Assembly (NCBI GenBank): GCA_020847425.1
Contig: JADLCC010000001.1
Span: 1-35,994, forward strand
Reading direction: 5' to 3'
DNA length: 35,994 nucleotides
From: Saprospiraceae bacterium
Lineage (GTDB): Bacteria > Bacteroidota > Bacteroidia > Chitinophagales > Saprospiraceae
Below the pieces are notes generated by a model. It ran no database searches, was not told the origin of the DNA, and saw only the letters and a program-made list of their open reading frames with translations. Position 1 is the stretch's first letter. Every line of letters begins with the position of its first letter. Shown piece after piece: positions 5,931 to 16,700 of this stretch. The position numbers were made by a program, and so were the translations under genes.

Positions 5931-7622
5931 ATGCAACAAAAACTCTGGCTCAAAGACTTTGAACACCATATCAGCGCGCAAACCTGGAGTGCAGCTGATA
6001 TGCTCCTGCAAGCCGGAGCGGTGAAAAATTTAAGAGAGGTGGAAAAACATTTCTGGGTAGCCATGGTCAGTACTGATGAAGGCCACTACGAAACGGAAAT
6101 GATCATTTCTCCGCATAAAATCAAAGCTTTTACCTGCGAATGTTTTGGAGAAGGCCGCAGACTGATTTGTCCCCATATTGCCGCTTCCCTGCTCCGATTG
6201 AGGCAATTTCTGGATCAGCGGGCGGAAGAACGCCGGGTTAAGGCAGAACAAAAGGTGCACAAAGAACGCAGCCGTTTGACCGTACAGGATGCGCTTGAAA
6301 ATGCCACACCGGAAGCAATCACGGAGTTTGTGCTGGAATACGCCCGCCGCGACCGCGATTTTTCCCTGGCCTTAAAAACCTGGTTTGCCGGTTTGGTGAC
6401 GGTCGCCGAAAATCCATACCTGCTGGTGCTGGATTCGGTTATTCCAACTGGTAAAGTTTTTCGCGAGCCGGAATTTCGCCGCCTCCGCAAAACCCTGGAT
6501 GACATGAGCATGCAGGCAGAGGGTGCGTACAACCTCCATAATTTCCAGACCAGTTTTCAGGTGAATGCAGCAATTGTGCAAAAACTGGGTCCATTTTTAC
6601 CAAAAGCAGGTGAAAACCGGTACACAGCGCTGCTTCAATACTACCAGAGCGCTTTACAACACCTGATTACCCTGCAAAAAGATACCCATACTGCTCAGGA
6701 GTTGCGCGACGCGGTTTGGGAACTGCTTTTTGAACAAGGGCGTACCGGACTTACACCACCTGAAAGCGAACGGGAAGTGATCAGGTGCCTGAGCAGTACG
6801 GCGAAAGACGCTTCCAGGTTCGAACAATTCAATCGCCTTTTTGATGAAACGCCGGCGCCCGCACCTGCCTTTATCCTGCACCTCTTTATAGCGGCGCTGG
6901 CAGAACGGGGCGCCGCAAGTTCCGTCGTTCGGGTGCTGGAGGATTTTGGCGAGCAACCGGAAAAAGTCAAAAACGCCATCTTGGCGCTCTATTACCTGCA
7001 ATACTGGGAGGCCGTTACCCTGGCAAGCGAGGCTTTTTTGAAAAAAGAAGGTTTGTTGCCCGCCTGGCACCGCGAACTGGAGGATATCATGTTGTACATC
7101 GCCGAACAAAAAGGGGATATCAAGCGACAACAATTTCTGTTGCGGCAGCGATTTCTGCTTTCCGGTAGTTTTGAATTGTATGAAAAACTGAAACACCTTT
7201 CGGGTGCAGGCTGGCCTGCCATACGCCAGGAACTCGCATCGACACTACAAGCCAGAGGAGAACGGTATAAACTCGCAGCCATGCTCGCGCTGGATAAAGA
7301 CCTGACAGCCCTCGCACAGTTACTGGACCAGGAAGGCGATATTCGTCAGTTTCAGCGTTTTGAAACCCTTTTCCTTCCTGAAGAGCGCGCTTTTGTACGC
7401 GATCGTTATGTGGCACTGCTCGGCGACTACCTCGGCGAACATTTCGGGCAACCCGCCGCCGCATATGTACGACAACACCTCGCCACGCTTTTGCAAAAAG
7501 GAGAACCTGAACTGGTCAGGGAAATTATGCAATACATCACCGCCAGATATCCCGACCGGCCTTCACTGCCGGATGAACTGGCGGAGTTGTTCCCTAAAAC
7601 AAAAAGAAGGGTGCTTTTGTGA
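5931..7622 (+). CDS. SWIM zinc-finger protein
   Basis: This 563-residue soluble protein has a SWIM zinc finger near its N-terminus: C69 and C71 (TCECFG) with C80 and H82 (ICPHIA), the CxC...CxH pattern. The remaining 480 residues are helical and rich in Leu, Glu and Arg, with no helicase, nuclease or transposase motif that I can recognise. SWIM domains bind nucleic acid or protein partners in MuDR-type transposases, SWI2/SNF2 helicase neighbours and RAD51 accessory factors. Stand-alone bacterial members are uncharacterised. Its ATG at 5931 lies 107 nt from the divergent phosphatase start. Its TGA stop is part of the first unit of the heptamer hairpin at 7619. Confidence 0.82.
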   Translation: MQQKLWLKDFEHHISAQTWSAADMLLQAGAVKNLREVEKHFWVAMVSTDEGHYETEMIISPHKIKAFTCECFGEGRRLICPHIAASLLRLRQFLDQRAEERRVKAEQKVHKERSRLTVQDALENATPEAITEFVLEYARRDRDFSLALKTWFAGLVTVAENPYLLVLDSVIPTGKVFREPEFRRLRKTLDDMSMQAEGAYNLHNFQTSFQVNAAIVQKLGPFLPKAGENRYTALLQYYQSALQHLITLQKDTHTAQELRDAVWELLFEQGRTGLTPPESEREVIRCLSSTAKDASRFEQFNRLFDETPAPAPAFILHLFIAALAERGAASSVVRVLEDFGEQPEKVKNAILALYYLQYWEAVTLASEAFLKKEGLLPAWHRELEDIMLYIAEQKGDIKRQQFLLRQRFLLSGSFELYEKLKHLSGAGWPAIRQELASTLQARGERYKLAAMLALDKDLTALAQLLDQEGDIRQFQRFETLFLPEERAFVRDRYVALLGDYLGEHFGQPAAAYVRQHLATLLQKGEPELVREIMQYITARYPDRPSLPDELAELFPKTKRRVLL

Positions 7623-7729
7623 ATCGTGAGTCGTGAATCGTGAGTAGTACTTCGCTCAAGGCAAATGCTAATACTTGGGCAAAGTACCACTCACGACTCA
7701 CGACTCACGATTCACGACTCACGATTCAC
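7619..7729. terminator. Heptamer hairpin (CGTGAAT type) between convergent genes
   Basis: The left arm is four 7-nt units of the form GTGARTM (7619-7646), and the right arm is their complement (7703-7729, extended by AAGTAC at 7682-7687). About 27 bp pair perfectly at the base. The stop of the SWIM gene is inside the left arm, and the S8 peptidase stop (7733-7735) lies 3 nt beyond the right arm. The position suggests a bidirectional transcription terminator; there is no classical U-tract. Confidence 0.65.
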
Positions 7730-7732
7730 CAT

Positions 7733-10417
7733 TCACATCTTCAAAATCTTCCCTTTAAACACATACCCATCCCGCTGGGCGGACACCACGTACATTCCTG
7801 ACAACCAATCTTTTGTATTGATCGTTATGTCCTTAAACCGCCCTAAATGCGTGGCGCCGGACTGAACGACACGACCGTTAATATTACAAACAGTCCAGGT
7901 CCATTCACCGCAAGCGTCTTCCGGAAAAGCAATCCGGACAAAATCCCCGACCGGTTGCGGGTAAATCCGCAACTCCATAGTTTTCCTTGCCGTTAGTGTG
8001 TAGGGCAAAGGTTCTCCCAGCAGTTCGATACAATAGTCTTCCACCTGACCGTATTCAAACGATTCACAAGGAAGGGGCGTGGTATTCGTCAGGCTTTTAT
8101 ATTTCATCATTACCCGCATACGGGTGAGCCCCTGGGTTGTGAATGCAGGCGCAGTTATCTGTCCTGAAATGGGGGCGTCGTGGGCAAAACCGGGGTCGAA
8201 TGCCAGTTCATCCATGTCATTAAAATCGCCGTCCATATTATAATCAATAAAAACCCTGAAAAACTCTTTGAACGGCAGACCGACATAATCGGGTGTAATG
8301 GTCACGGGGTGCATACTGAGCGGCGCTATTTGAAGGATATTATCGGAAATACCGGTGAGGTTCTGATACCCGGAGCCGGCAATCCCGGAGTTGTGCGCCC
8401 AATCGCCGACAGACACGCTTTCAATCCATTCATAGTTGGATTGTCCACCTGTGGCAGCGCAGTAACTGGCATCCAGGCAGGAGCCGCAACCCGAGGTTTG
8501 AAAAACGAAGCTCGCTCCAAATAAGGTATAACCCGTATCACAAACGGACTGAAGTTGTAATTCATATTCCGTGCAGGGAAGCAAGCCTTCAATCTGATAA
8601 GCGCTGGAAGTCGTTTCACCGAATTCCCAACTGGAAACGCCAATGGCGCGATACCGGAGCCGGTAGGTATTGGCTGCGAGTACCTGTGGCCAGCTGATCG
8701 TACAATCGACAGAACCCAACTGGTTGATCTGTACCGAAACAGGGGGATTGCAACAGCCATCCGTGCTGAATACAAACGGTTCCGACCATTCACTCCATTC
8801 GCTTGCGGATGTACAATAGGCGGCAAGCGCAAATTCGTATGAGGAGCACGGGCTCAGGTTATCGAGCAAAAAAGGGCTTTGTACGTTTTCCATTACAGTC
8901 CATTCAGCACTGCCGGTAATGCGCCATCGCAGCCGAATCGACTGAAAATCAGCAATTCCTATCCAGTTCAGCAAGGCAGCATCGGCAGTTATCCCTGCAC
9001 TTTGCAGGTTAAACGGCGCTGGGCAGGCCGAACATTGGTCTTCGTATTGTTGTAATAACTGGAAAAGATGTAGCCCGCCCCCACTCACGGTGCGTCCGCT
9101 CAATGCTGGGATGGGCGTAACGCTCTCCAAAATCAAGTCCTTGACCCATAAGGCAGCGGCGGCCGGATCGCTTTTGGCCAGACTGATCAAATTAGGGCAG
9201 GGCGCTGCGTACAACAAACCCGCTGCACCGCTTACCTGTGGAGTGGCAAAAGAAGTACCGGAGAAATGGCCGTAACTATTATTACTGGCAGCGGTGTACA
9301 CGTCCTGACCATATGCACCCAGGTCGACATATTGTGCCCCCCATGCTGCATTTGCCGCTTTTTCATTATCGCTGCTGAGGCTGGTGACCATTACTAAAAA
9401 ATCGCTGGGGCAGGTAGACGGCAAATCGCCGGTTTCATCTACATCGACCGGAATATTAGCGGTAGAAGCAATACTCAGAATACCTGCATGGCCCATCGAA
9501 TCAAAGGCGGCGCACCAAAGCGGCGCATCATCGGGCTGGCCGTAATTCGCGCCCCAGGAACAATTGACGGCGACCACAAAAGCGCCTTCCTGACCATAGG
9601 TACTGTTGTACTTGTTCCTGGCCTGCCATACATAATCATAAGCCTCCAGTATAGCCGCTTCTGTCCCGCCTCCTGCGACAAACATGATTTTAACCTGCCA
9701 GTTGATTCCACTCACACCTATATTATTGTCTCCTTTAGCACCGATGATGGCGCTGACAGGTGTGCCATGTGCCGTCGAATTGCCTTGGATATTGTCGTTT
9801 TGGGTCCAGACATTCCAGCCCCTTCGGTCATCGGTGTACCCATTATTGTCATTATCCACCCCGTCGTTTGGGATGTCCGACCAATTGTACCAAAGGTTGG
9901 GGCTTATATCCGGGTGTGCTGACGCGAGCCCGCCATCGATCACAGCAACTACTATGGTATCGCCGGCCGGGCTGATACCTCCTGTGGTAATATCCCAGGC
10001 AGCAGTGGCGCCGAGGTCAGCGCCGACAGTACCGCCATTTTGCCCTGAATTTAACAATTGCCATTGTTCTGCAAAAAGCGGGTCATTGGGTGTGGTATTT
10101 CTGTTTTCGACAACATGGTTGAATTGAGCGGCGCTCACTTCGGGCTGCGCGCGAAGCCACAACAATAGTTTCATCGGTTCCACATCGCCTGAATCCGGCG
10201 ATAAAAGCCAGATATTCAATGATTTAGAAACTATTTTTTCAATAGAAACAGATTGGTGCAGCGATCTTTCGAATCGGTCCAGTATCACAACAGGCGTTAG
10301 CCCATCCTGCATCCTGACCAGCAAGCCACGGTTGTGTTGGGCATTTAACTGTACAATATGAGCAAAAAATAAAAATAAAATAATGAACACAGGCAGCGTT
10401 CTTAACCTTGCGTTCAT
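7733..10417 (-). CDS. Secreted S8 subtilisin-like peptidase with FN3, GEVED and T9SS type A domains
   Basis: From the ATG at 10417 the protein has 894 residues. A signal peptide covers 1-27 (MNARLRTLPVFII..., cleavage after NAQ). A propeptide-like region follows. The S8 catalytic domain spans about 130-450 with D161 (VVAVIDGG), H217 (STAHGTP), oxyanion N285 (VNCSWG) and S389 (SGTSFATP), so all catalytic residues are present. Two fibronectin III domains lie at about 472-645, and a GEVED domain at about 660-800 (IDYNMDGDFND, then FEYGQVEDYC). The last about 80 residues are a T9SS type A sorting domain (RIYPQPVGDFVRI, then GMYVVSAQ). It should be exported by Sec and then T9SS to the surface or medium and degrade protein. 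An upstream ATG at 10480 is possible but would bury the signal peptide. It diverges from the first giant gene. Confidence 0.93.
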   Translation of the reverse strand: MNARLRTLPVFIILFLFFAHIVQLNAQHNRGLLVRMQDGLTPVVILDRFERSLHQSVSIEKIVSKSLNIWLLSPDSGDVEPMKLLLWLRAQPEVSAAQFNHVVENRNTTPNDPLFAEQWQLLNSGQNGGTVGADLGATAAWDITTGGISPAGDTIVVAVIDGGLASAHPDISPNLWYNWSDIPNDGVDNDNNGYTDDRRGWNVWTQNDNIQGNSTAHGTPVSAIIGAKGDNNIGVSGINWQVKIMFVAGGGTEAAILEAYDYVWQARNKYNSTYGQEGAFVVAVNCSWGANYGQPDDAPLWCAAFDSMGHAGILSIASTANIPVDVDETGDLPSTCPSDFLVMVTSLSSDNEKAANAAWGAQYVDLGAYGQDVYTAASNNSYGHFSGTSFATPQVSGAAGLLYAAPCPNLISLAKSDPAAAALWVKDLILESVTPIPALSGRTVSGGGLHLFQLLQQYEDQCSACPAPFNLQSAGITADAALLNWIGIADFQSIRLRWRITGSAEWTVMENVQSPFLLDNLSPCSSYEFALAAYCTSASEWSEWSEPFVFSTDGCCNPPVSVQINQLGSVDCTISWPQVLAANTYRLRYRAIGVSSWEFGETTSSAYQIEGLLPCTEYELQLQSVCDTGYTLFGASFVFQTSGCGSCLDASYCAATGGQSNYEWIESVSVGDWAHNSGIAGSGYQNLTGISDNILQIAPLSMHPVTITPDYVGLPFKEFFRVFIDYNMDGDFNDMDELAFDPGFAHDAPISGQITAPAFTTQGLTRMRVMMKYKSLTNTTPLPCESFEYGQVEDYCIELLGEPLPYTLTARKTMELRIYPQPVGDFVRIAFPEDACGEWTWTVCNINGRVVQSGATHLGRFKDITINTKDWLSGMYVVSAQRDGYVFKGKILKM

Positions 10418-10723
10418 CTGACACAAGCCTGAGTCTTGAAATTCGGGTTCGGCACAAAATAGTACACTCAATTGATGCATTTTTTATCCATTAAAACGGC
10501 TGCAAAAATACCGTTTGAATGAGGGAGCGGTGTTAAAATTAAATAGAGCGTACATTTTTGTCAAAATATTGCAATTCGTTTTTACTTTACGCAGGCTTAA
10601 CAAAAACACACACTCCAAATAACTTTTGGGCTAACACTATTTTTTGTGTTGCTGACAAAATATTCGTGAAAGACGAATACCATTCAGCCAAATTAATTGC
10701 CGATGCTTAATTATTGGAAGTAC
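10418..10723. promoter_or_regulatory. Divergent promoter region of the S8 peptidase and giant protein genes
   Basis: This 306-bp AT-rich spacer encodes no recognisable gene. A TATTTTTG box on the minus strand (10503-10510) fits TAnnTTTG and could serve the peptidase; no convincing -33 element accompanies it. Close to the giant gene, a perfect 7-bp inverted repeat TATTCGT/ACGAATA (10661-10667 and 10673-10679, 5-nt loop) may be an operator or a leader hairpin. Confidence 0.35.
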
Positions 10724-13700
10724 ATGACTTTCACCCAAAAGAGTACTACTCGCAGCTGGAAGCTGATTATTCTATTCTTTTTTCTCTCTTCCACTGCTCT
10801 CCTCTCGCAGACACCTTGTGATTGCTCCAACTGTCCGCAATTTATGCCTGACGGTTTTACCGGAAGCTTTTATTTGAATGTGCAAAATGCATGCAACCCC
10901 ATACTCGGCCAAAACGGCCAGGCGGTATGTGGTGTTCGCCTGAATCTTGAACACGAATATATAGGCGACCTGCGTATCACGTTGACTTCTCCCGGCGGGC
11001 AAACCGTTACCCTTATCGGACCTGTCGGTTTTTTTGGTGGTACCGATTTTACCGAATGGGATGTGACCTTCGTGCCTTGTGCCACAGCGGCTGCGCCGGA
11101 CCCCGGATTTGCAGGCACTTGGAACAATAACCAGGCTTGGGGGCTCAACGGCAACTACAGTGGTGACTATCACCCCTCAATCGGTTGCCTGGAAAACTTT
11201 ACAGGCCCTGTAAACGGACAATGGACCATGACGGTATTTGACCAGCAGGCCATCGACGTGGGAACGTTTTTCGACTACGAGATCATATTTTGTGACCCTT
11301 CGTGTATCGACTGTTTCACTTGTGCAGCCAATGCAGGCGCATTGCCACAACCGGACGTTACAGCTTGTGAAGGTGCAGCCAATTTGAACCTGAACTTGCC
11401 ACCTACCTACACGGCTCAAAACCCTGCTCCTCCTGCATCCGATTATGATTACACTTATGTAATCAGCCGGAATCCCGGTGGCATCATTGTTGGCTACGAT
11501 CCCGACGCTGATCTCACCTCCTTCCCTCCCGGGTCTTATACTGTATGCGGATTGTCGTACCTGGTCGGTGAAGAACCCTTATTTCCGGCGCCGAACGGAT
11601 CATTAACCACCGCACAATTACTGGCACAATTGAACTCCAGTTCTCCGCCGTTTTGTGGTCGTATTACCAGTAACTGTGTTAACGTAACTGTCAATCCCGG
11701 CGTTAATGACATTGTGGTTTCAAAAGATTTGTGCGCGCCGCAATGTACCACTTTTTACGGTACAACATATTGCAATACAGGAACTTATGTAAAAAATTTG
11801 ACACAAAACGGCTGCCCGTATACAGCAACTTTATACCTGAATGTTATTCAGCCCATTACGATTAACATAAGGGATACGATTTGTGAAGGCAACTGTTCAA
11901 TAGAACCCGGCTTCCCAAATGCCTGTGCAGCAGGCGTATTCCTGCGCACGAAACCATCCACTCAACCGGATCAGTGTGATACCACCATCCGTTTGACCGT
12001 GGTACAATTGGTTACCAATGTAGTGATAGCCCCACCCCAGCAACTTTCGTGTACGCAAGGCACGGTCACCCTGATCAGTACCGGTTCAAGTCCCGGCAAC
12101 TATCAGTGGACTGCCAGCAATGGGGGGCATATTACAGGTGGGACTACCGGTACAACTGCAACAGTAGATGAACCGGGAACATATAAACTCAAGGTATGTC
12201 GAACCAATCCGAGTGGCGCTGCCTGTTGTGATTCCGCTACTGTAGTCGTCACGGAAGCAATAAGCACGTTAGCTGCGCCTACCTCCATCACAGGGCAGAA
12301 TCCGATATGTCAAGGAATAACTACGATATATAGTACGCCTGCCATAGCAGGCGCCACTTCTTACACCTGGACTTTCCCTCCGGGTGTAGTGGTCAACTCG
12401 GGCGGTACAACCAATTCCGTAAACGTCACCTGGAACAACAGCACCGGAGGCAATGTGTGCGTATTTGCCAGCAATAACTGCGGCCCCAGCACTACTTTCT
12501 GTATGCCAGTTACGGTCAACCCTTCCGTTGTAGCAACACAACCCCAGGGTAGCGCCACCGTATGTGGTAACACGACCGTCAATTACACCATTCCTGCCAA
12601 TCCGAACGCCAATTCCTACAACTGGACCGTGACAGGCGGTACGATTTCTTCCGGTCAGGGCACAAACAGTATATCCGTGCTTTGGGGTTCCGGCGCCACC
12701 GGCAACGTATGTGTGAGTGTGGTAGGCCCTTGCGGACCAAGTCCAAACATGTGTTTACCCGTTACCATCAGCAATCCACCTGCCACACCAGTTATCTCCG
12801 GCAATGGCATCGGTTGTGCCAGTGGCATGGGCACTTATGTTGTAGCACCAGTAACCGGCGCTACCTCTTACAACTGGACGGTAACCAATGGCACGATTAC
12901 CAGCGGCAACAATACCACTTCCGTACAAGTGACCTGGAATGCAGGTGTTTCCAGCGGCAGCCTTTGTGTCACTGCAAGTAATACCTGTGGCCCGAGTGGC
13001 CAGAACTGCTTCAACGTCACACTGAATCCGCCACCGCCACAGCCCGTTATTTCAGGCAATGCTTTGCTCTGTTCAGGCACTAATGGTAACTATTCATTTC
13101 CTGCCATCACAGGCGCCACGGGTTATGCCTGGTCAGTGACCGGCGGAACGATTGTTTCCGGCCAGAACACCACAAGCATCGTGGTAAACTGGGGCGCTGG
13201 CGCAGGCGGCAATGTATGTGCTTCAGCACTCAGTACCTGCGGCACCGGTCCACAGGCATGTTTCCCAGTCGTGGTGAATGCACTGCCCGTTGCAAATGCA
13301 GGCGCAACGGCATCAACTTGTGCGCTGACAATCAACTTACAGGCAGCCAACAGTGTTACCGGAAGCACGGGAGCCTGGACAACCGTTTCGGGGCCGGGTA
13401 CTGCCAATTTTGGAAATGCTTCCAGCCCGACTTCGAGCGTTACCGTCAGTCAGCCTGGCGCCTACGTATTCAGGTGGACCGAATCGAATGGCAGTTGTAC
13501 CGATGATGCCACTGTTACGATCAACTTCAATGCAAACCCAACGATCGGGCAGGTTTCAACACTTTGTGAAGGCACCAACCAAAATTATACGGTATCCTTT
13601 CAAATTTCCGGAGGAACACCTCCATATACCGTCCCTGGTGGAACAATTACTGGCAATGTATTTACTTCCAACTTCATCCAAAGCGGTTCATCTTACTCTT

Positions 13701-16700
13701 TTGTAGTGACCGATGCCAATGGTTGCGCTTCACCTGCCTCAACAGGAAGTTTCAATTGCAATTGTACCAGCGCGGCAGGGCAAATGAGTTTGCAAATCCT
13801 GTCTGCTTGCCAGGGAGGCAGTATCACTGCGCAGCATCTCGGCGGGGAAACACTCGACCTGAATGATGTTTCTTCTTACATACTGCACACCAACTCCGGC
13901 ACTACACTGGGACTTATTCTGGCTCAGAATACAACCGGTACTTTTAGTTTACAACCGGGCATGACTTATGAAACAACCTATTATGTTTCATTTGTTGTAG
14001 GTAATAACTTGAATGGAGTACCGGACCTGACAAATGACCTTTGTTTATCCGTTGCTCAAGGCCAACCCGTTATTTTCCATCAAACACCTGTACCCAATGC
14101 AGGTACGGATACTGAAATCTGCGGACTGACCATTTCATTGAACGGAAATGCCGGCACAGGAACCTGGACTGTAAGTTCAGCGCCGGCAAACGGCGTCCTT
14201 ACATTCAGCGACGTACAGAGCAACACCAGTAGTGTAACCGGCTCAGAATATGGCACTTATACCTTGGTGTGGACACTTGACAACAGTGGTTGTACTGCTG
14301 CTGACCAGGTGGATATCACGCTGAATGCATCGCCTGTTGCAGGTACGGCTACTCCAACCTGCGATCCAGCCAACGAAAATTATACGATCACGGTCCCGAT
14401 CAGCGGCGGCGAAGCGCCCTATTCGGTGAACGGTGTTGCCATTGTCGGCAATACGTTTGTATCTGCTGCCATTCCGAGCGGCCAGAATTATTCGTTCACT
14501 ATCACGGATGCAAATGACTGTGAGGCGCCGGTGCTGAATGGTAGTTTCAATTGCAGTTGCACCAGTGCTGCGGGGCAAATGGACCTCCAACCGCTGGATG
14601 CCTGTGAGGGCGAAAGTATTACGGCCAGCCATTTAGGCGGACAAACGCTGGATGGGAATGACGTTTCCGCATTCGTGCTGCATACCAATTCCGGTGCATC
14701 ACTTGGAACCGTAATCGCACAGAATACAACAGGGACTTTTAGTTTTCAGGCTGGAATGACGTACGGTACAACTTACTATGTATCCTTTGTAGTCGGGAAC
14801 AACCTGAATGGTTTCCCGAACCCAACTGATCTTTGTCTGTCTGTCGCTCAGGGACAACCTGTCGTTTTTTACCAAAACCCTGTATCCAATGCGGGTACCG
14901 ATGATGCGGTGTGCGGTTCTATTCTCAGCCTTGCCGGCAGCGGATCGGGTAGCGGACCATGGACCGTCAGCGCCAGTCCAGCCGGTGGCAACCTGGTTAT
15001 TACTGACCCGCAGGACCCGACAACCAGTGTAACTGCCTCATTGTCAGGACAATATACCTTAACCTGGACGCTCGAGCAAAATGGATGTACCAGTTCAGAT
15101 CAGGTTGTACTTACCTTTAATGACAATCCCAACCTGTCCGACCTGATTCGCACCTGCGACCCGGCAAACGAGAACTATACAGTAAGGCTTACTGTTGCCG
15201 GTGGCACGCCGCCCTATGATGTCAATAGCGTTACCATCGCGGATTCTGTATTTATTTCTCCTGCCATTCCAAATGGCAACACCTATCAATACAGTGTTAC
15301 CGATGCCAATGGCTGCACCATGCCGGATATTTCCGGCGCGTTCAGCTGTAATTGTGCAACAGATGCAGGCACCATGTCTGCATCGACACTAACAGCCTGC
15401 GACGGTTCGACGGTTACCGCTGTTGCCAACAACGATGTTGTGTTGGATGGCAACGACGTCACTTCGTTTGTGCTGCACAATGGAACAGGTCAAGCACTGG
15501 GCGACATTTATGCACAAAATACGACGGGCATATTCGGCATCCAGCCGGGAATGAACTTCGGTGTTACCTATTATATTTCCAGGGTAGCCGGCAATCCGAT
15601 CAACGGTTTCCCGAATCCACTGGATATTTGTTTTTCAGTAGCCCCGGGACAACCGGTGGTGTTCCTGGAAATACCACAGCCGAATGCCGGTACCGATGCC
15701 GCAATCTGCGGGCTCAGTTTCGACTTAAATGCCGTAACGAGCGGATTTAGCGGAACATGGACGCAAGTAAGCGGACCCGGAACTTCAACATTTGCATCAA
15801 CTTCCAGCGCAAGCAGTAATGTTACTGTTACGACATTCGGCGCCTATACATTCCAGTGGGAAGAAGTAAATGGCATTTGTTCTGCGACGGATGAAGTACA
15901 AATTACTTTTAATGAATCACCTTCGGTAAATGCTATTGATGAGGTCTGTAATGGTACCAATACGCAGTATACCGTTACATTCTCCGTCACAGGGGGTACC
16001 GCTCCGTACAGTGCTGTGGGCATTGCGGGTTCATTCAGCGGCAATAATTTCACTTCGATTCTATTGCCCAATAACTCGGCGTATTCCTTCACAGTAGCAG
16101 ATGCCAATGGTTGCGAAAGCGCGAACGTTACGGGCATCAAAAACTGCAACTGCCAAACGAATGCCGGCACAATGAATACGGCTCCCCTCGCTTTCTGCGA
16201 AGATCAACCCGCCGTTGCGACCTGGAACGATGATGCCACGACGGATGCCGATGATATTGTGTTGTTTATTTTACACAGCCAGTCGGGTTCGAGTGTAGGC
16301 ACTGTTTTCGCTACTTCCGACCAACCATCATTCACCTTTGGTCAGGGCTTGCAATTGGGTACGACCTATTACATTTCCGCAATTGCAGGCAATGACGTCG
16401 GAGGCGCCATTCAACTGAGCGATCCATGTTTATCCGTAGCGCCGGGTACACCTGTTCAATGGAAGCCATTGCCGACGGCCACCCTGAGCGGCGATGCGAC
16501 GATTTGTGAGGGCAGCAGCACTCCGCTTATTTTCAGTGGAACCGGAATATACCCCTTAACTGTTACGTATTCTGATGGAAGCGCCAACTATCTTACTGCA
16601 ACCATCAACAGCCAACAGGATTTACAACTCAATATTTCGCCGGCCGTTACCACTACCTATACGCTTATCAGCGTTTCCAGTGGAAACAACCCGGTTTGTA

